A DNA stretch of 64,000 nt, from contig NZ_RZNY01000003.1 of NCBI RefSeq assembly GCF_003994475.1, positions 310,001 through 374,000 on the forward strand, read 5' to 3'. Made by a program: the position numbers and the translations under genes. This document shows positions 15,482-22,904 of the stretch, in pieces (the first letter of the stretch is position 1; each line of letters starts with the position of its first letter). The notes beneath the pieces are model-generated. The model did no database searches. It was not told where the DNA came from and saw only the letters and a program-made list of their open reading frames with translations. Source of the stretch: Paenibacillus anaericanus. Lineage in GTDB: Bacteria; Bacillota; Bacilli; Paenibacillales; Paenibacillaceae.

Positions 15482-17707
15482 TTAACTAACTTTTACAGTA
15501 ATGCTGATTGTTTTTCCATCGAACTTTGCTTTAATTGTTGTGGTACCCTTAGTTAGTGCCTCGATTTTACCGTTAGTAACTTTGGCAACTGAAGGTTTGG
15601 AGCTTGTCCAAGCCGCACTACCAGTGACAGCAGAAGTCTTACCAGTATCATACCCAGCAGTCAGCACTACAGTTTTGACTCCGCCTGGGGCTAATACTAA
15701 CTTCTTCTCATCTACGGTAAGAGTCTTCAGTTTAGGTACTACGCTAACCTTGACGCTAACCTTGATTCCTTGATAAGCACCATTTAAAGTAGCCGTACCT
15801 TCACTCACTGCTTTCACAGTAGTGGACGTTATTGAAGCAACCTCAACATTAGAAGATTCCCAGTTCACTTTACTTGCCAGATTTACTGTTTTGCCATTTG
15901 TATAATATCCAGTTACTTTGATTGCCTTAGACTTTTTGAGATTAAGCTCAATGTTCTGCGGCTCAACTACAATTTTTGTAATTTTTGGTTCAATAACAAC
16001 TGGAATACTGATTACTTTGTTCGAATAAGTTCCTTTTAGCGTAGCGGAACCTTTAATCAGACCTTTAATTACTTTTCCTGAAGCCGTGTCTTTAAGAACT
16101 GCATTAGAGCCGGTTAAGGTCCATGTCATTTGATCCGTATAATTGGCAACTTCACTGCCGTCTTCCCATACGATCGAAATGGCTGGAAGCGCACTTTCTT
16201 CACCAATGATTACATTTACATTCTCAACTTCAGTAATAAGGGCTAAGACTTTCTCTTTAACTACGAGCTTAACAGTTACAGTTGTTCCTCGAACTGCACT
16301 CTGTGAAGTTATAGTAGATTCAGGAAGCTTTGCAGTTAGGATCACTTCACCAGCTGCTTTAGTTACAATCTTCCCATCTTCTATTTTTGCAATTTCATCA
16401 TTTGATGATGACCAAATAACTTCTTTACTAAAATCGAGAGTTTCTTCATCCAGCTTAGTTGCATCCACCTTAGGAACGCTCAATGATTCACCTTTCAAAA
16501 GTTCTAACTCCGTCTTCTCCGTTTTCTCCAATGCTAGTTTCGTAATGGTTGGATAGACTGTGATGTTAATACTTTTACTTATACCTAAATAACTAACTTT
16601 CACTGAAGCAGTTCCAGCAGCTTTTGCTGTCACTACACCTTTATCTACAGTAAACAGTAACGGATTAGAGGAGGTCCATTCCGCTTTTTCTGTAACGTCG
16701 TCTGTATGATTAACAGCATCTCTAACACCTGCTGTCACTTCAAGCTGCTCACCAATGAACATTACTTGTTTCGTTGATGGTGTTACGATGATCGCCTCGT
16801 GTTTCGTACGCACGTAAACATCAACTTTAGCTTTCACACCAAGGTATTCTGCAGTAATCGTCGTCTTACCAGTAGTAAGAGCTTTAACTTTGCCTTCCAC
16901 TACCGTTGCAACACCACTATCAGAAGAGGTCCATGTGGCTTTCACAGACGCATCACTGCTTTTTGTTTTATCAACGGCTAGAGTCGGTATGGCTTGTAAG
17001 GTAATTTCATCATCACCAACAAGCAATTCGATATCATTTTCGACAACCGAATTTTGTCCATCAACTATTTTCAACTCAGAATACGGTGAAGATACTGTCG
17101 CCTTAAAGGACGCAGTCAACCCAGAATACTTAGCTGTAACAGTTGCCGTTCCCTCACCGACCAAAGTGATTTTACCCTTCTCGATCGTCAGGACTGAAGC
17201 ATTCGAAGTGCTCCACTCCGCTTTGTCAGAAACATCGGTTTTGTTGGCCTCAGACGTATCAATCGTCGCCTTGGCATAAACCCATAAATTAGTATCACCC
17301 AGTTTGAATTTACCTTCTGATCCGTAATCTAGGCTCAACTCTTTATACGTATCTACAACTTTGATTTCGATAGTTGATACAGGGCCTTTATCGTGCTTGG
17401 CCGTAATTGTCGCTTGCCCACTTTTAATGGCAGTCACATATCCGTTAGTGACTTTAACAATGGAATCGTCTGTTGAGAACCAGTCTACAAGCCCAGTCAA
17501 ATCACTCTTCGAAGTTGAACCTTCGAGCGTTCCCCATACCTTCAACTGCTTTGTCTTGCCCACGTTGAGTTCTACTACAGTACCAGAACCCTCGATATCA
17601 ATCGAACGAACATCTCCTGTTGCTGCAAGCACACTTGTCGGAAATACTGCAGCAAGAAGCAGTGTTAGTGCTAGAAGCCATTTCATCATTTTCTTGTTTG
17701 CAATCAT
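15482..17707 (-). CDS. secreted multi-repeat Ig-like (Big_2) protein
   Basis: The 741-residue product has a signal peptide (LLALTLLLAAVFPTSVLA) and about eight bacterial Ig-like group 2 repeats of some 80-90 residues. Each repeat carries a W-S-S-(N/D)-x-x-V-A-x-V-x-x-G-x-V-x-A core followed by G-x-A-x-I-x-A. Examples are TWTSSDSGVATVVEG, WESSNVEVASIT and WTSSKPSVAKVT. There is no SLH, LPXTG or enzymatic domain, so it is probably a free or wall-associated structural or adhesion protein. The start is ATG at 17707, 8 bases after AAAGGAG; a TTG just before is less likely. It has its own terminator. Confidence 0.85.
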   Translation of the reverse strand: MIANKKMMKWLLALTLLLAAVFPTSVLAATGDVRSIDIEGSGTVVELNVGKTKQLKVWGTLEGSTSKSDLTGLVDWFSTDDSIVKVTNGYVTAIKSGQATITAKHDKGPVSTIEIKVVDTYKELSLDYGSEGKFKLGDTNLWVYAKATIDTSEANKTDVSDKAEWSTSNASVLTIEKGKITLVGEGTATVTAKYSGLTASFKATVSSPYSELKIVDGQNSVVENDIELLVGDDEITLQAIPTLAVDKTKSSDASVKATWTSSDSGVATVVEGKVKALTTGKTTITAEYLGVKAKVDVYVRTKHEAIIVTPSTKQVMFIGEQLEVTAGVRDAVNHTDDVTEKAEWTSSNPLLFTVDKGVVTAKAAGTASVKVSYLGISKSINITVYPTITKLALEKTEKTELELLKGESLSVPKVDATKLDEETLDFSKEVIWSSSNDEIAKIEDGKIVTKAAGEVILTAKLPESTITSQSAVRGTTVTVKLVVKEKVLALITEVENVNVIIGEESALPAISIVWEDGSEVANYTDQMTWTLTGSNAVLKDTASGKVIKGLIKGSATLKGTYSNKVISIPVVIEPKITKIVVEPQNIELNLKKSKAIKVTGYYTNGKTVNLASKVNWESSNVEVASITSTTVKAVSEGTATLNGAYQGIKVSVKVSVVPKLKTLTVDEKKLVLAPGGVKTVVLTAGYDTGKTSAVTGSAAWTSSKPSVAKVTNGKIEALTKGTTTIKAKFDGKTISITVKVS

Positions 17708-17847
17708 CAATTTCTCTCCTTTGGGTTGTCACTTTTGCTAGAATCAGTTTCCAGCCCTATGCGTTTTATATCGACAAATAGGAGGAATTACGTAACCCCT
17801 TTACTGAAATTAATCCCTTGGTCCTAGAAAACAATCTAATAATTACC

Positions 17848-18507
17848 CTATATTTCCCAATCAATCGGTTCTTGGCCTTGTGATTTTAAATGCTCATTAA
17901 TTTGAGAAAACGGTCGGCTTCCAAAGAACCCCCTTCTTGCGGAAAGAGGGCTAGGATGCACAGAAGTGATCACTGTATGTTTACTCGCATCAATCTTGGC
18001 ACCCTTCTTCTGTGCATGATTACCCCAAAGCACAAAAACAACGGGCTCCTCCCGTTCATCGAGGGCTTCAATAACTGCATCAGTGAACAATTCCCATCCC
18101 TTCCCTTGATGAGAACCCGCTTGACCGTCACGTACAGTTAACACATTGTTAAGCAAAAGCACACCTCGTTCGGCCCATGGCGTCAAATTACCCGTAGCCG
18201 GAGGATTGATCCCAAGATCACTGAATAGCTCCTTGTATATATTCCGAAGTGAAGGCGGAATCTTTACCCCTGGTAATACGGAGAAGCTTAATCCGTGTGC
18301 TTGTCCCGGGCCGTGGTAGGGGTCTTGTCCCAAGATCACTACTTTTGTATCTCCAAAGCTTGTCAGCCTTAGCGCCTCAAATAAGAGATCCTGTGGTGGA
18401 TACACAGTAAACTCACGGTATTCTGAATCCAACCATTTCATTAATTCTATAAAATATGGCTTGCTCACTTCTCTATGTAGTTGATCATCCCAATCATTAC
18501 CAAACAT
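17848..18507 (-). CDS. ung: uracil-DNA glycosylase
   Basis: This 219-residue family 1 UDG removes uracil from DNA. The water-activating motif [10 protein letters not shown] has the catalytic Asp at residue 62, and the Leu-loop motif [11 protein letters not shown] is intact near the C-terminus. GHSFS-type AHGLSFSV is also present. The start is the ATG at 18507; a GTG one codon upstream is also possible with the same AGAGGGG site. Confidence 0.95.
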   Translation of the reverse strand: MFGNDWDDQLHREVSKPYFIELMKWLDSEYREFTVYPPQDLLFEALRLTSFGDTKVVILGQDPYHGPGQAHGLSFSVLPGVKIPPSLRNIYKELFSDLGINPPATGNLTPWAERGVLLLNNVLTVRDGQAGSHQGKGWELFTDAVIEALDEREEPVVFVLWGNHAQKKGAKIDASKHTVITSVHPSPLSARRGFFGSRPFSQINEHLKSQGQEPIDWEI

Positions 18508-18573
18508 CACTATTTTCCCCTCTCTTTTTCTTAGAGCACGAAATATACAAATCAGCTATCCTACTGTGTAAAC

Positions 18574-18622
18574 AAAACAAAAGGAGTCCTAGGCCAGCTT
18601 CTCGCCGACTTAGAACTCCTTC
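18574..18622 (-). terminator. terminator of tRNA-Leu
   Basis: On the minus strand AAGGAGTTCTAAG pairs with CCTAGGACTCCTT and is followed by TTGTTTTG. It lies 31 bases past the tRNA 3' end. Confidence 0.65.
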
Positions 18623-18652
18623 TGTTATTTAAATACTTATCTAACCATTGTA

Positions 18653-18738
18653 TGCCGAGAACCGGAATCGAACCGGTACGGTAGTCACCTACCGCAGGAT
18701 TTTAAGTCCTGTGCGTCTGCCAGTTCCGCCACCCCGGC
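18653..18738 (-). tRNA. tRNA-Leu(TAA)
   Basis: This 86-nt class II tRNA has a long variable arm (GGTAGGTGACTACC). The anticodon loop is CTTAAAA with anticodon TAA. The acceptor is GCCGGGG paired with TCTCGGC, and the T arm is ACCGG-TTCGATT-CCGGT. It reads UUA/UUG leucine codons. Confidence 0.95.
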
Positions 18739-18769
18739 ATGAAAGGGGAATAAAAGTCCCGTATAAATG

Positions 18770-18798
18770 ATTATATACGGAATTACCTTGAGTTTCAA
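18770..18798 (-). promoter_or_regulatory. sigma-A promoter of tRNA-Leu
   Basis: TTGAAA and a perfect TATAAT are separated by 17 bases on the minus strand. A perfect 7-bp inverted repeat (CCGTATA/TATACGG, 18759-18780) covers the -10 box. Confidence 0.7.
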
Positions 18799-18837
18799 CT
18801 TTTTTTATTAAACAATATTTATTTAGGTTATGATGTG

Positions 18838-18882
18838 CCTCCAATCGGGAACAATACATGTTAATCATCTACGCATTGGAGG
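18838..18882 (+). promoter_or_regulatory. possible Shine-Dalgarno-sequestering hairpin
   Basis: CCTCCAAT at 18838-18845 is perfectly complementary to ATTGGAGG at 18875-18882, the ribosome-binding site of the 49-aa gene. The loop is 29 nt. Folding would hide the site if the leader is transcribed. Confidence 0.35.
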
Positions 18883-18891
18883 AAGTAACTC

Positions 18892-19041
18892 TTGAATATT
18901 ATTGCTGAAAATTACAAATTCGCCCCACTTGAGGAAACAGAACAGGCCGTAACAATTATCAAAGACGCCGAAGCAGAGATCGCCAAAATCACAGGTACCC
19001 CTATTACCTTAATTGCTTATGAAAAGACCGAGAAAGAATAA
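18892..19041 (+). CDS. conserved-looking 49-aa protein of unknown function
   Basis: The start is TTG at 18892, nine bases after GGAGG, and the stop is TAA at 19039. The product is soluble and acidic: MNIIAENYKFAPLEE, then an amphipathic helix (ETEQAVTIIKDAEAEIAKITG) and a short strand PITLIAYEK. The pattern suggests a small alpha-beta domain. I do not recognise a named family. A terminator follows directly, which supports a real transcription unit, and its ribosome-binding site may be hidden in a hairpin. Confidence 0.6.
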   Translation: MNIIAENYKFAPLEETEQAVTIIKDAEAEIAKITGTPITLIAYEKTEKE

Positions 19042-19054
19042 ACTATAAGCAGTT

Positions 19055-19087
19055 CCCAACGGTCCTATTTATTAGGGCCGTTTTGGG
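19055..19087 (+). terminator. terminator of the 49-aa gene
   Basis: CCCAACGGTCCTA pairs with TAGGGCCGTTTTGGG; T-rich bases lie within and after the stem. Confidence 0.7.
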
Positions 19088-19150
19088 TTAAGCTCAATCA
19101 TACGAAAATTTATTATTCAACCAATACAATAATCTCTAAGAATCAACCCT

Positions 19151-19306
19151 CTACTTTTTACCGGATATAACAAGAAAAAATGTAGCCAATGGACCGCATA
19201 ACAATGACAACAAAAACCAATTTAAACCACTTCTATTTTTCCCTTGTGCGAGTCCTGCATTAATCAAAGCGAGCGTGCCCCAACCAACGTAAAATTCGTT
19301 ACCCAT
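19151..19306 (-). CDS. 51-aa small membrane protein
   Basis: The ATG at 19306 is preceded by GGGGTGGGG. The product begins MGNEFYVGWGTLALINAG, then has the loop QGKNRSG and a hydrophobic segment LNWFLLSLLCGPLATFFLV. The KxRSGxxWFxLxLLxGP pattern is common in small membrane proteins of unknown role. No partner gene is seen. It was found by reading the minus strand between two plus-strand genes. Confidence 0.6.
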   Translation of the reverse strand: MGNEFYVGWGTLALINAGLAQGKNRSGLNWFLLSLLCGPLATFFLVISGKK

Positions 19307-19488
19307 CTGTACCCCACCCCTTTCAAATCATATTTTATACTACGCTTCAGCAATATAGTTGTTCCGGCTATCTCTAATACGTGTTATTCTTAGCTTTTAT
19401 TTATTTGCGATTTTATATCTATGGACAAACGAACAATCATTTGTTGTATACTGCCTTTGAACCCACCATTACAAAGGAGTTGAAGAAA

Positions 19489-19710
19489 ATGCCGGAATTT
19501 TGCCCAACGTGTCCAACTCAAACTATTGTTGACCCACCGCAGACAATTTTTGAGGATTATTTCCACCCACAGGTCGTTCAAGTCATCCACCCAATTGAAG
19601 TAGTCAGACGTCATCATTGTGTACCAGTACCACAGCATATTTGTACGTATACGGAAAGAGATGAAATGTGCTTCGTCTCCAGTGTTAAGAAGAGAAAAAA
19701 AAGAAAATAA
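19489..19710 (+). CDS. CotD-type spore coat protein
   Basis: This 73-residue protein is rich in His, Pro, Val and Cys. It has CPTCPTQ near the start and repeated H-P-x-x-V/I (HPQVVQVIHPIEVVRRHHCVPVPQHIC), and a very basic end (KKRKKRK). This matches the CotD family of inner coat proteins. AAAGGAG nine bases upstream fixes the start at 19489; the open frame extends to 19381 but has no support there. A sigma-K-like -10 (CATATTTTA at 19329) lies 150 bases upstream, but this is a weak indication. Confidence 0.7.
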   Translation: MPEFCPTCPTQTIVDPPQTIFEDYFHPQVVQVIHPIEVVRRHHCVPVPQHICTYTERDEMCFVSSVKKRKKRK

Positions 19711-19728
19711 ACTAGCTTAGGTGAACTA

Positions 19729-19765
19729 CCGGCTGGCTCAACACTGCAGTTACGCAGCCAGCCGG
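19729..19765 (+). terminator. strong hairpin after the coat protein gene
   Basis: CCGGCTGGCT and AGCCAGCCGG form a perfect 10-bp stem 18 bases after the stop codon. No T run follows directly, so it may be a transcript-stabilising hairpin rather than an intrinsic terminator. Confidence 0.5.
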
Positions 19766-19943
19766 GTGCGTTCCTTCTTGCCTGGTTCATCACCCAATAC
19801 ATATGAGGCAGAAAATTAAGGAAAATGCAAACCATATAATTACACGTAAAAGCGCCTCTTTATTATACATATTAAAGGCCGTCGATACTAAAATCTCTCT
19901 CGAGCAAAATCGCCGAAATAAATAGTATATACCAGCAACAACG

Positions 19944-19980
19944 CAAAAACCCTCCCATGCCTTAGCAAGAGAGGGTTTTG
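19944..19980 (-). terminator. terminator of the tRNA-fMet/tRNA-Ile2 unit
   Basis: On the minus strand AAAACCCTC pairs with GGGAGGGTTTTT, ending in a T run, just beyond the tRNA-Ile2 3' end. Confidence 0.8.
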
Positions 19981-19991
19981 TGCATACATTA

Positions 19992-20065
19992 TGGGCCCTG
20001 AGGGACTCGAACCCCCGACCAATCGGTTATGAGCCGACCGCTCTAACCAACTGAGCTAAGGGCCC
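19992..20065 (-). tRNA. tRNA-Ile2(CAT), lysidine-modified type
   Basis: The body pairs GGGCCCT with AGGGCCC, has a GGTCGG anticodon stem and an anticodon loop CTCATAA. Although the anticodon is CAT, the body (TTAGCTCAGTTGGTTAGAGC with GGCTCATAACC) follows the bacilli Ile2 pattern, where C34 becomes lysidine and AUA is read. It differs from elongator tRNA-Met. The isotype is inferred from similarity. Confidence 0.8.
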
Positions 20066-20085
20066 GAAAAACTGGGTAAAATAGA

Positions 20086-20159
20086 TTGCGGGGGCAGGAT
20101 TTGAACCTGCGGCCTTCGGGTTATGAGCCCGACGAGCTACCGAGCTGCTCCACCCCGCG
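20086..20159 (-). tRNA. tRNA-fMet(CAT), initiator
   Basis: It starts CGCGGGG and ends CCCCGCAA, so C1 faces A72, the mismatch that marks initiator tRNA. The anticodon stem has the three G-C pairs (GGG-CTCATAA-CCC). It lies 20 bases upstream of tRNA-Ile2 in the same unit. Confidence 0.95.
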
Positions 20160-20180
20160 TCAATAACAGCGACAAGTAAT

Positions 20181-20210
20181 AATATACCCTATTACGGGGT
20201 GGACTGTCAA
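20181..20210 (-). promoter_or_regulatory. sigma-A promoter of the tRNA-fMet/Ile2 unit
   Basis: A perfect TTGACA and TATATT are separated by 18 bases, 21 bases before the first tRNA. Confidence 0.75.
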
Positions 20211-20223
20211 GCATCGATTTTAA

Positions 20224-20388
20224 TTAAGGAATAAACCGCACCCCAAATTTACCTCTCCGGGAACGAAAAATCTCAACTTCCCTCATTTCATCAAACCCAT
20301 ATATCCATCCATCCTGTTCCAATCTCTTTGCCAAACACCCTGCCTGAAACTTAGTTCTGTACAATTTGTTAAAGTATATCCATTTCAT
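20224..20388 (-). CDS. 54-aa basic protein of unknown function
   Basis: A minus-strand frame from ATG 20388 to TAA 20224 encodes MKWIYFNKLYRTKFQAG, then LAKRLEQDGWIYGFDEM and EIFRSRRGKFGVRFIP. It is rich in aromatic and basic residues and is too short to assign. The ribosome-binding site AAGGG is about 12 bases upstream, which is far. The mix of residues looks coding rather than random. It ends just before the tRNA promoter. Confidence 0.45.
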   Translation of the reverse strand: MKWIYFNKLYRTKFQAGCLAKRLEQDGWIYGFDEMREVEIFRSRRGKFGVRFIP

Positions 20389-20461
20389 AATTCATCCAGC
20401 CCTTCTCCTGTTGTATTGTTGAACCTTCCTCACCTATCCTATAGAATACCCAAGAACGACC

Positions 20462-20491
20462 AAAAAAAGCCGCCAGAATTAATCTGGCGAC
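20462..20491 (-). terminator. terminator of the ABC/solute-binding operon
   Basis: On the minus strand GTCGCCAGATT pairs with AATTCTGGCGGC and is followed by seven Ts, 20 bases after the last gene. Confidence 0.85.
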
Positions 20492-20510
20492 TCACAGAAC
20501 ACACTAAACT

Positions 20511-22013
20511 TTACCCTGCTCTCGCAGCCCCACTGACTTCAGGTACAAACGGTGTACCGTCCTCTTGGAACTGAGTTTTCGGGTTGTTTTTGATCTCTTG
20601 CAGCATTTTATTACCTTTGGTTTCCCAGTCCTTAAGCGCTTCTTCAGGCGTTTTCTTATTATCGATTACTTCCTGGAAGGAGCTCCGACCACTGTTTGTT
20701 ATGCTATACAAGCCTGGTTTTTCCATCATCATTTTATCATCCTTAGGATTGCTTGGCGGAAGTGGCTTCAATAAATAAAACGCTTGGATGTTATACGTCT
20801 GACCTTGCTTAGGTTGGATGAATGATTTACGAGCTACCATTTCATAACTTCCACGTGATTTAAGCTTCGCCCATTCTTCGCTATTTATAAACTTCAAGAA
20901 ATCCCAAGCTGTTTCAGCATTCGGCGCGCTGCTGTTGATTGAGAATGTATTGTTCAGCCAAATGTTACCACCGATATCCGGTTTCTCTGGATGAACAGGA
21001 ATAGTCACTACATCCCAATCAATCGGCGTATAATTTTTGATCTTTGCGGCGTTATCATTCGCATCGGCAATCTCATTAACATAATAGCTCTCACCAATGG
21101 TCATAGCTACTTTTCCTGACAAGAACAAGTCGCTGCTGATGGCATTCCAATTCTCACCACTATCCATTTCCAAACTAGCATTATCCGGAATAATCTTATC
21201 TTTAGATAACTTACTCATGGTCTCCCAAATTTTCACCCATTGTGGTGTATTAACTGTCATAGTCTCTGCCTTATCATCAAAAGTTTTCATTTGTAAGGCA
21301 CTTACATAGGTCTGCATATCCCAATATGGATCGCTCCCTCTATAACGATTGAAGGAGAAGCCATATACACGATCCTTCCCTTCACCTTTAGTCAAACGAC
21401 GTGCCAAATTGAATACTTCATCCCACGTCATTTTGTCCGTTGGGAAATCAATGTTAGCATCCGTAAACATTTTTTTGTTATAGAAAAGTGCAGAAGAACT
21501 GAAGGAAGGAGATAACGCGTATATTTGGTTATCGCCTAAATCTCTAATCCCATCAATAACAGCTGGAACGAAGTCCGTTGTTTCAAACTTATCCTCTTGC
21601 ATCAAAGGATCTAACTGTTTCAATAGGTTTTCTTGAATCAATTGTTTCAGAGTACTCGTGTCAGAAACCACGATATCAACGGGGTTACTACCAGTCATGA
21701 TTTTCTTCATGCTTTCTAGATAGTCCGGTTGAACGTACTCTTCTGTCCCATCATTATAACGATATTGACTCTGATCAATAGCTGGAACGATTTCTATCTT
21801 AATATTCTGATTAGTGAATTCGTAAATATCGGTATACTGTTGACGAAAATATGAATCGTCATATCCACCGGACAACACGCCGATACGAAGTACCTTCTCC
21901 TCTTTACTCGCAGGTGCCTTACCCCCATTACAACCAGCAAGCAGTCCCATCCCAAACGTTGCTATGAGAGAAACAGTCAATACTTTTTGTAACTTCCGGT
22001 TCTTTGCCATCAT
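20511..22013 (-). CDS. extracellular solute-binding lipoprotein (family 1, sugar type)
   Basis: The 500-residue protein has a lipoprotein signal ending in LLAGC. It then has the type 1 extracellular binding protein fold, with conserved stretches such as IDFPTDKMTWDEVFNLARRLT, AMTIGESYYV and SAPNAETAWDFLKFI. Such proteins normally hand sugars or peptides to importer permeases. Here it is the last gene of an operon with exporter-like FtsX and MacA-type proteins and no importer permease. Its start overlaps the upstream ATPase stop by 4 bases (ATGA), so coupled translation is likely. The ligand is unknown. Confidence 0.85.
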   Translation of the reverse strand: MMAKNRKLQKVLTVSLIATFGMGLLAGCNGGKAPASKEEKVLRIGVLSGGYDDSYFRQQYTDIYEFTNQNIKIEIVPAIDQSQYRYNDGTEEYVQPDYLESMKKIMTGSNPVDIVVSDTSTLKQLIQENLLKQLDPLMQEDKFETTDFVPAVIDGIRDLGDNQIYALSPSFSSSALFYNKKMFTDANIDFPTDKMTWDEVFNLARRLTKGEGKDRVYGFSFNRYRGSDPYWDMQTYVSALQMKTFDDKAETMTVNTPQWVKIWETMSKLSKDKIIPDNASLEMDSGENWNAISSDLFLSGKVAMTIGESYYVNEIADANDNAAKIKNYTPIDWDVVTIPVHPEKPDIGGNIWLNNTFSINSSAPNAETAWDFLKFINSEEWAKLKSRGSYEMVARKSFIQPKQGQTYNIQAFYLLKPLPPSNPKDDKMMMEKPGLYSITNSGRSSFQEVIDNKKTPEEALKDWETKGNKMLQEIKNNPKTQFQEDGTPFVPEVSGAARAG

Positions 22014-22903
22014 GATTTATCCCCCTCCAATGATTTCGGTGCGGTGATTACAATCTTCTCACCATCAAACTCCATACTGGCTCTGCCACCAATCCCTACT
22101 GCTTCCAGATACTCTTTCGGAACCTGAAGTCGGCCCACTCTATCAACAACGACGAACGCTTCATGCACTTCCTGAAGCCCGCCACCTGAGAAGCCTTGTT
22201 CCATAGCAGTTGCATTTAAGTTGGGATTTCGTTTTAAAAACTCAGTACTCGTCAAACCGTCTCGAATAGCGACTACTCGGTCTACCTTGCTCGCGAGCGC
22301 TAGATCATGGGTAACGATTACAATCGTAATACCAACCTCACGATTAACTTCGCGAAAGATATTCATAATCTGATCCGATGTCGCGGTATCAACTGAACCT
22401 GTTGGTTCATCTGCAAGAAGCATCTTCGGGCGATTTGATAATGATATGGCAATAGCTACCCGTTGTTGTTCTCCCCCTGAGAGCTGGTGTAGTTTATTGT
22501 GCATACGGTGTTTGAGACCCACCCATTCTAACAACTGTTTAGCATAATCACGGTCTACCTTACCCGTGAGCATCATTGGCATTTCAACGTTCTCCAGTGC
22601 CGTCAAATAGGGCAGTAGGTTACGAGCATTGTTCTGCCAGACGAACCCAACGGTCTTGCGTTTGTATTCAACCAATTGGTCATCTTGGATCTTTAGCAGA
22701 TCCCATCCTCCGACGGACACTTGACCGGCTGTAGGCCGGTCGAGTCCACCAAGAATATTTAACAACGTAGATTTACCGCTACCGCTGTTACCAATAATGG
22801 CCATCATTTCGCCTTGCTCAACAGTCAAATTAAGTCCCTGGAGCGCAACAACTTCAATATCCTCGGATTTAAAGATTTTAACTAAACCCTCACAATGGAT
22901 CAT
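22010..22903 (-). CDS. ABC transporter ATPase (LolD/MacB class) with C-terminal AbrB-like domain
   Basis: Residues 1-220 of this 297-aa protein form an ABC ATPase: Walker [10 protein letters not shown], signature [12 protein letters not shown], Walker B LLADEPTG and the switch His in VTHD. The final 47 residues ([28 protein letters not shown]) resemble the SpoVT/AbrB or MazE swapped-hairpin domain, which is unusual for a transporter ATPase. The domain may dimerise or bind a partner. I start at the ATG at 22903, 7 bases after GAGGAG; it begins one base after the permease stop. Confidence 0.85.
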   Translation of the reverse strand: MIHCEGLVKIFKSEDIEVVALQGLNLTVEQGEMMAIIGNSGSGKSTLLNILGGLDRPTAGQVSVGGWDLLKIQDDQLVEYKRKTVGFVWQNNARNLLPYLTALENVEMPMMLTGKVDRDYAKQLLEWVGLKHRMHNKLHQLSGGEQQRVAIAISLSNRPKMLLADEPTGSVDTATSDQIMNIFREVNREVGITIVIVTHDLALASKVDRVVAIRDGLTSTEFLKRNPNLNATAMEQGFSGGGLQEVHEAFVVVDRVGRLQVPKEYLEAVGIGGRASMEFDGEKIVITAPKSLEGDKS

Positions 22904-22904
22904 C

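Noticed and set aside
15482..17707. DNA tandem repeat in the Ig-like gene
   Set aside because: The repetition is at protein-domain level (about eight Big_2 repeats) and diverged, so it is not a separate DNA repeat array.
19381..19488. Upstream extension of the CotD-like frame
   Set aside because: The hydrophobic N-terminal part lacks a ribosome-binding site, while AAAGGAG sits correctly before the ATG at 19489.
19992..20065. Reading the CAT tRNA as elongator tRNA-Met
   Set aside because: The body matches the Ile2 type that needs lysidine, not the elongator Met type; the initiator is the neighbouring gene.
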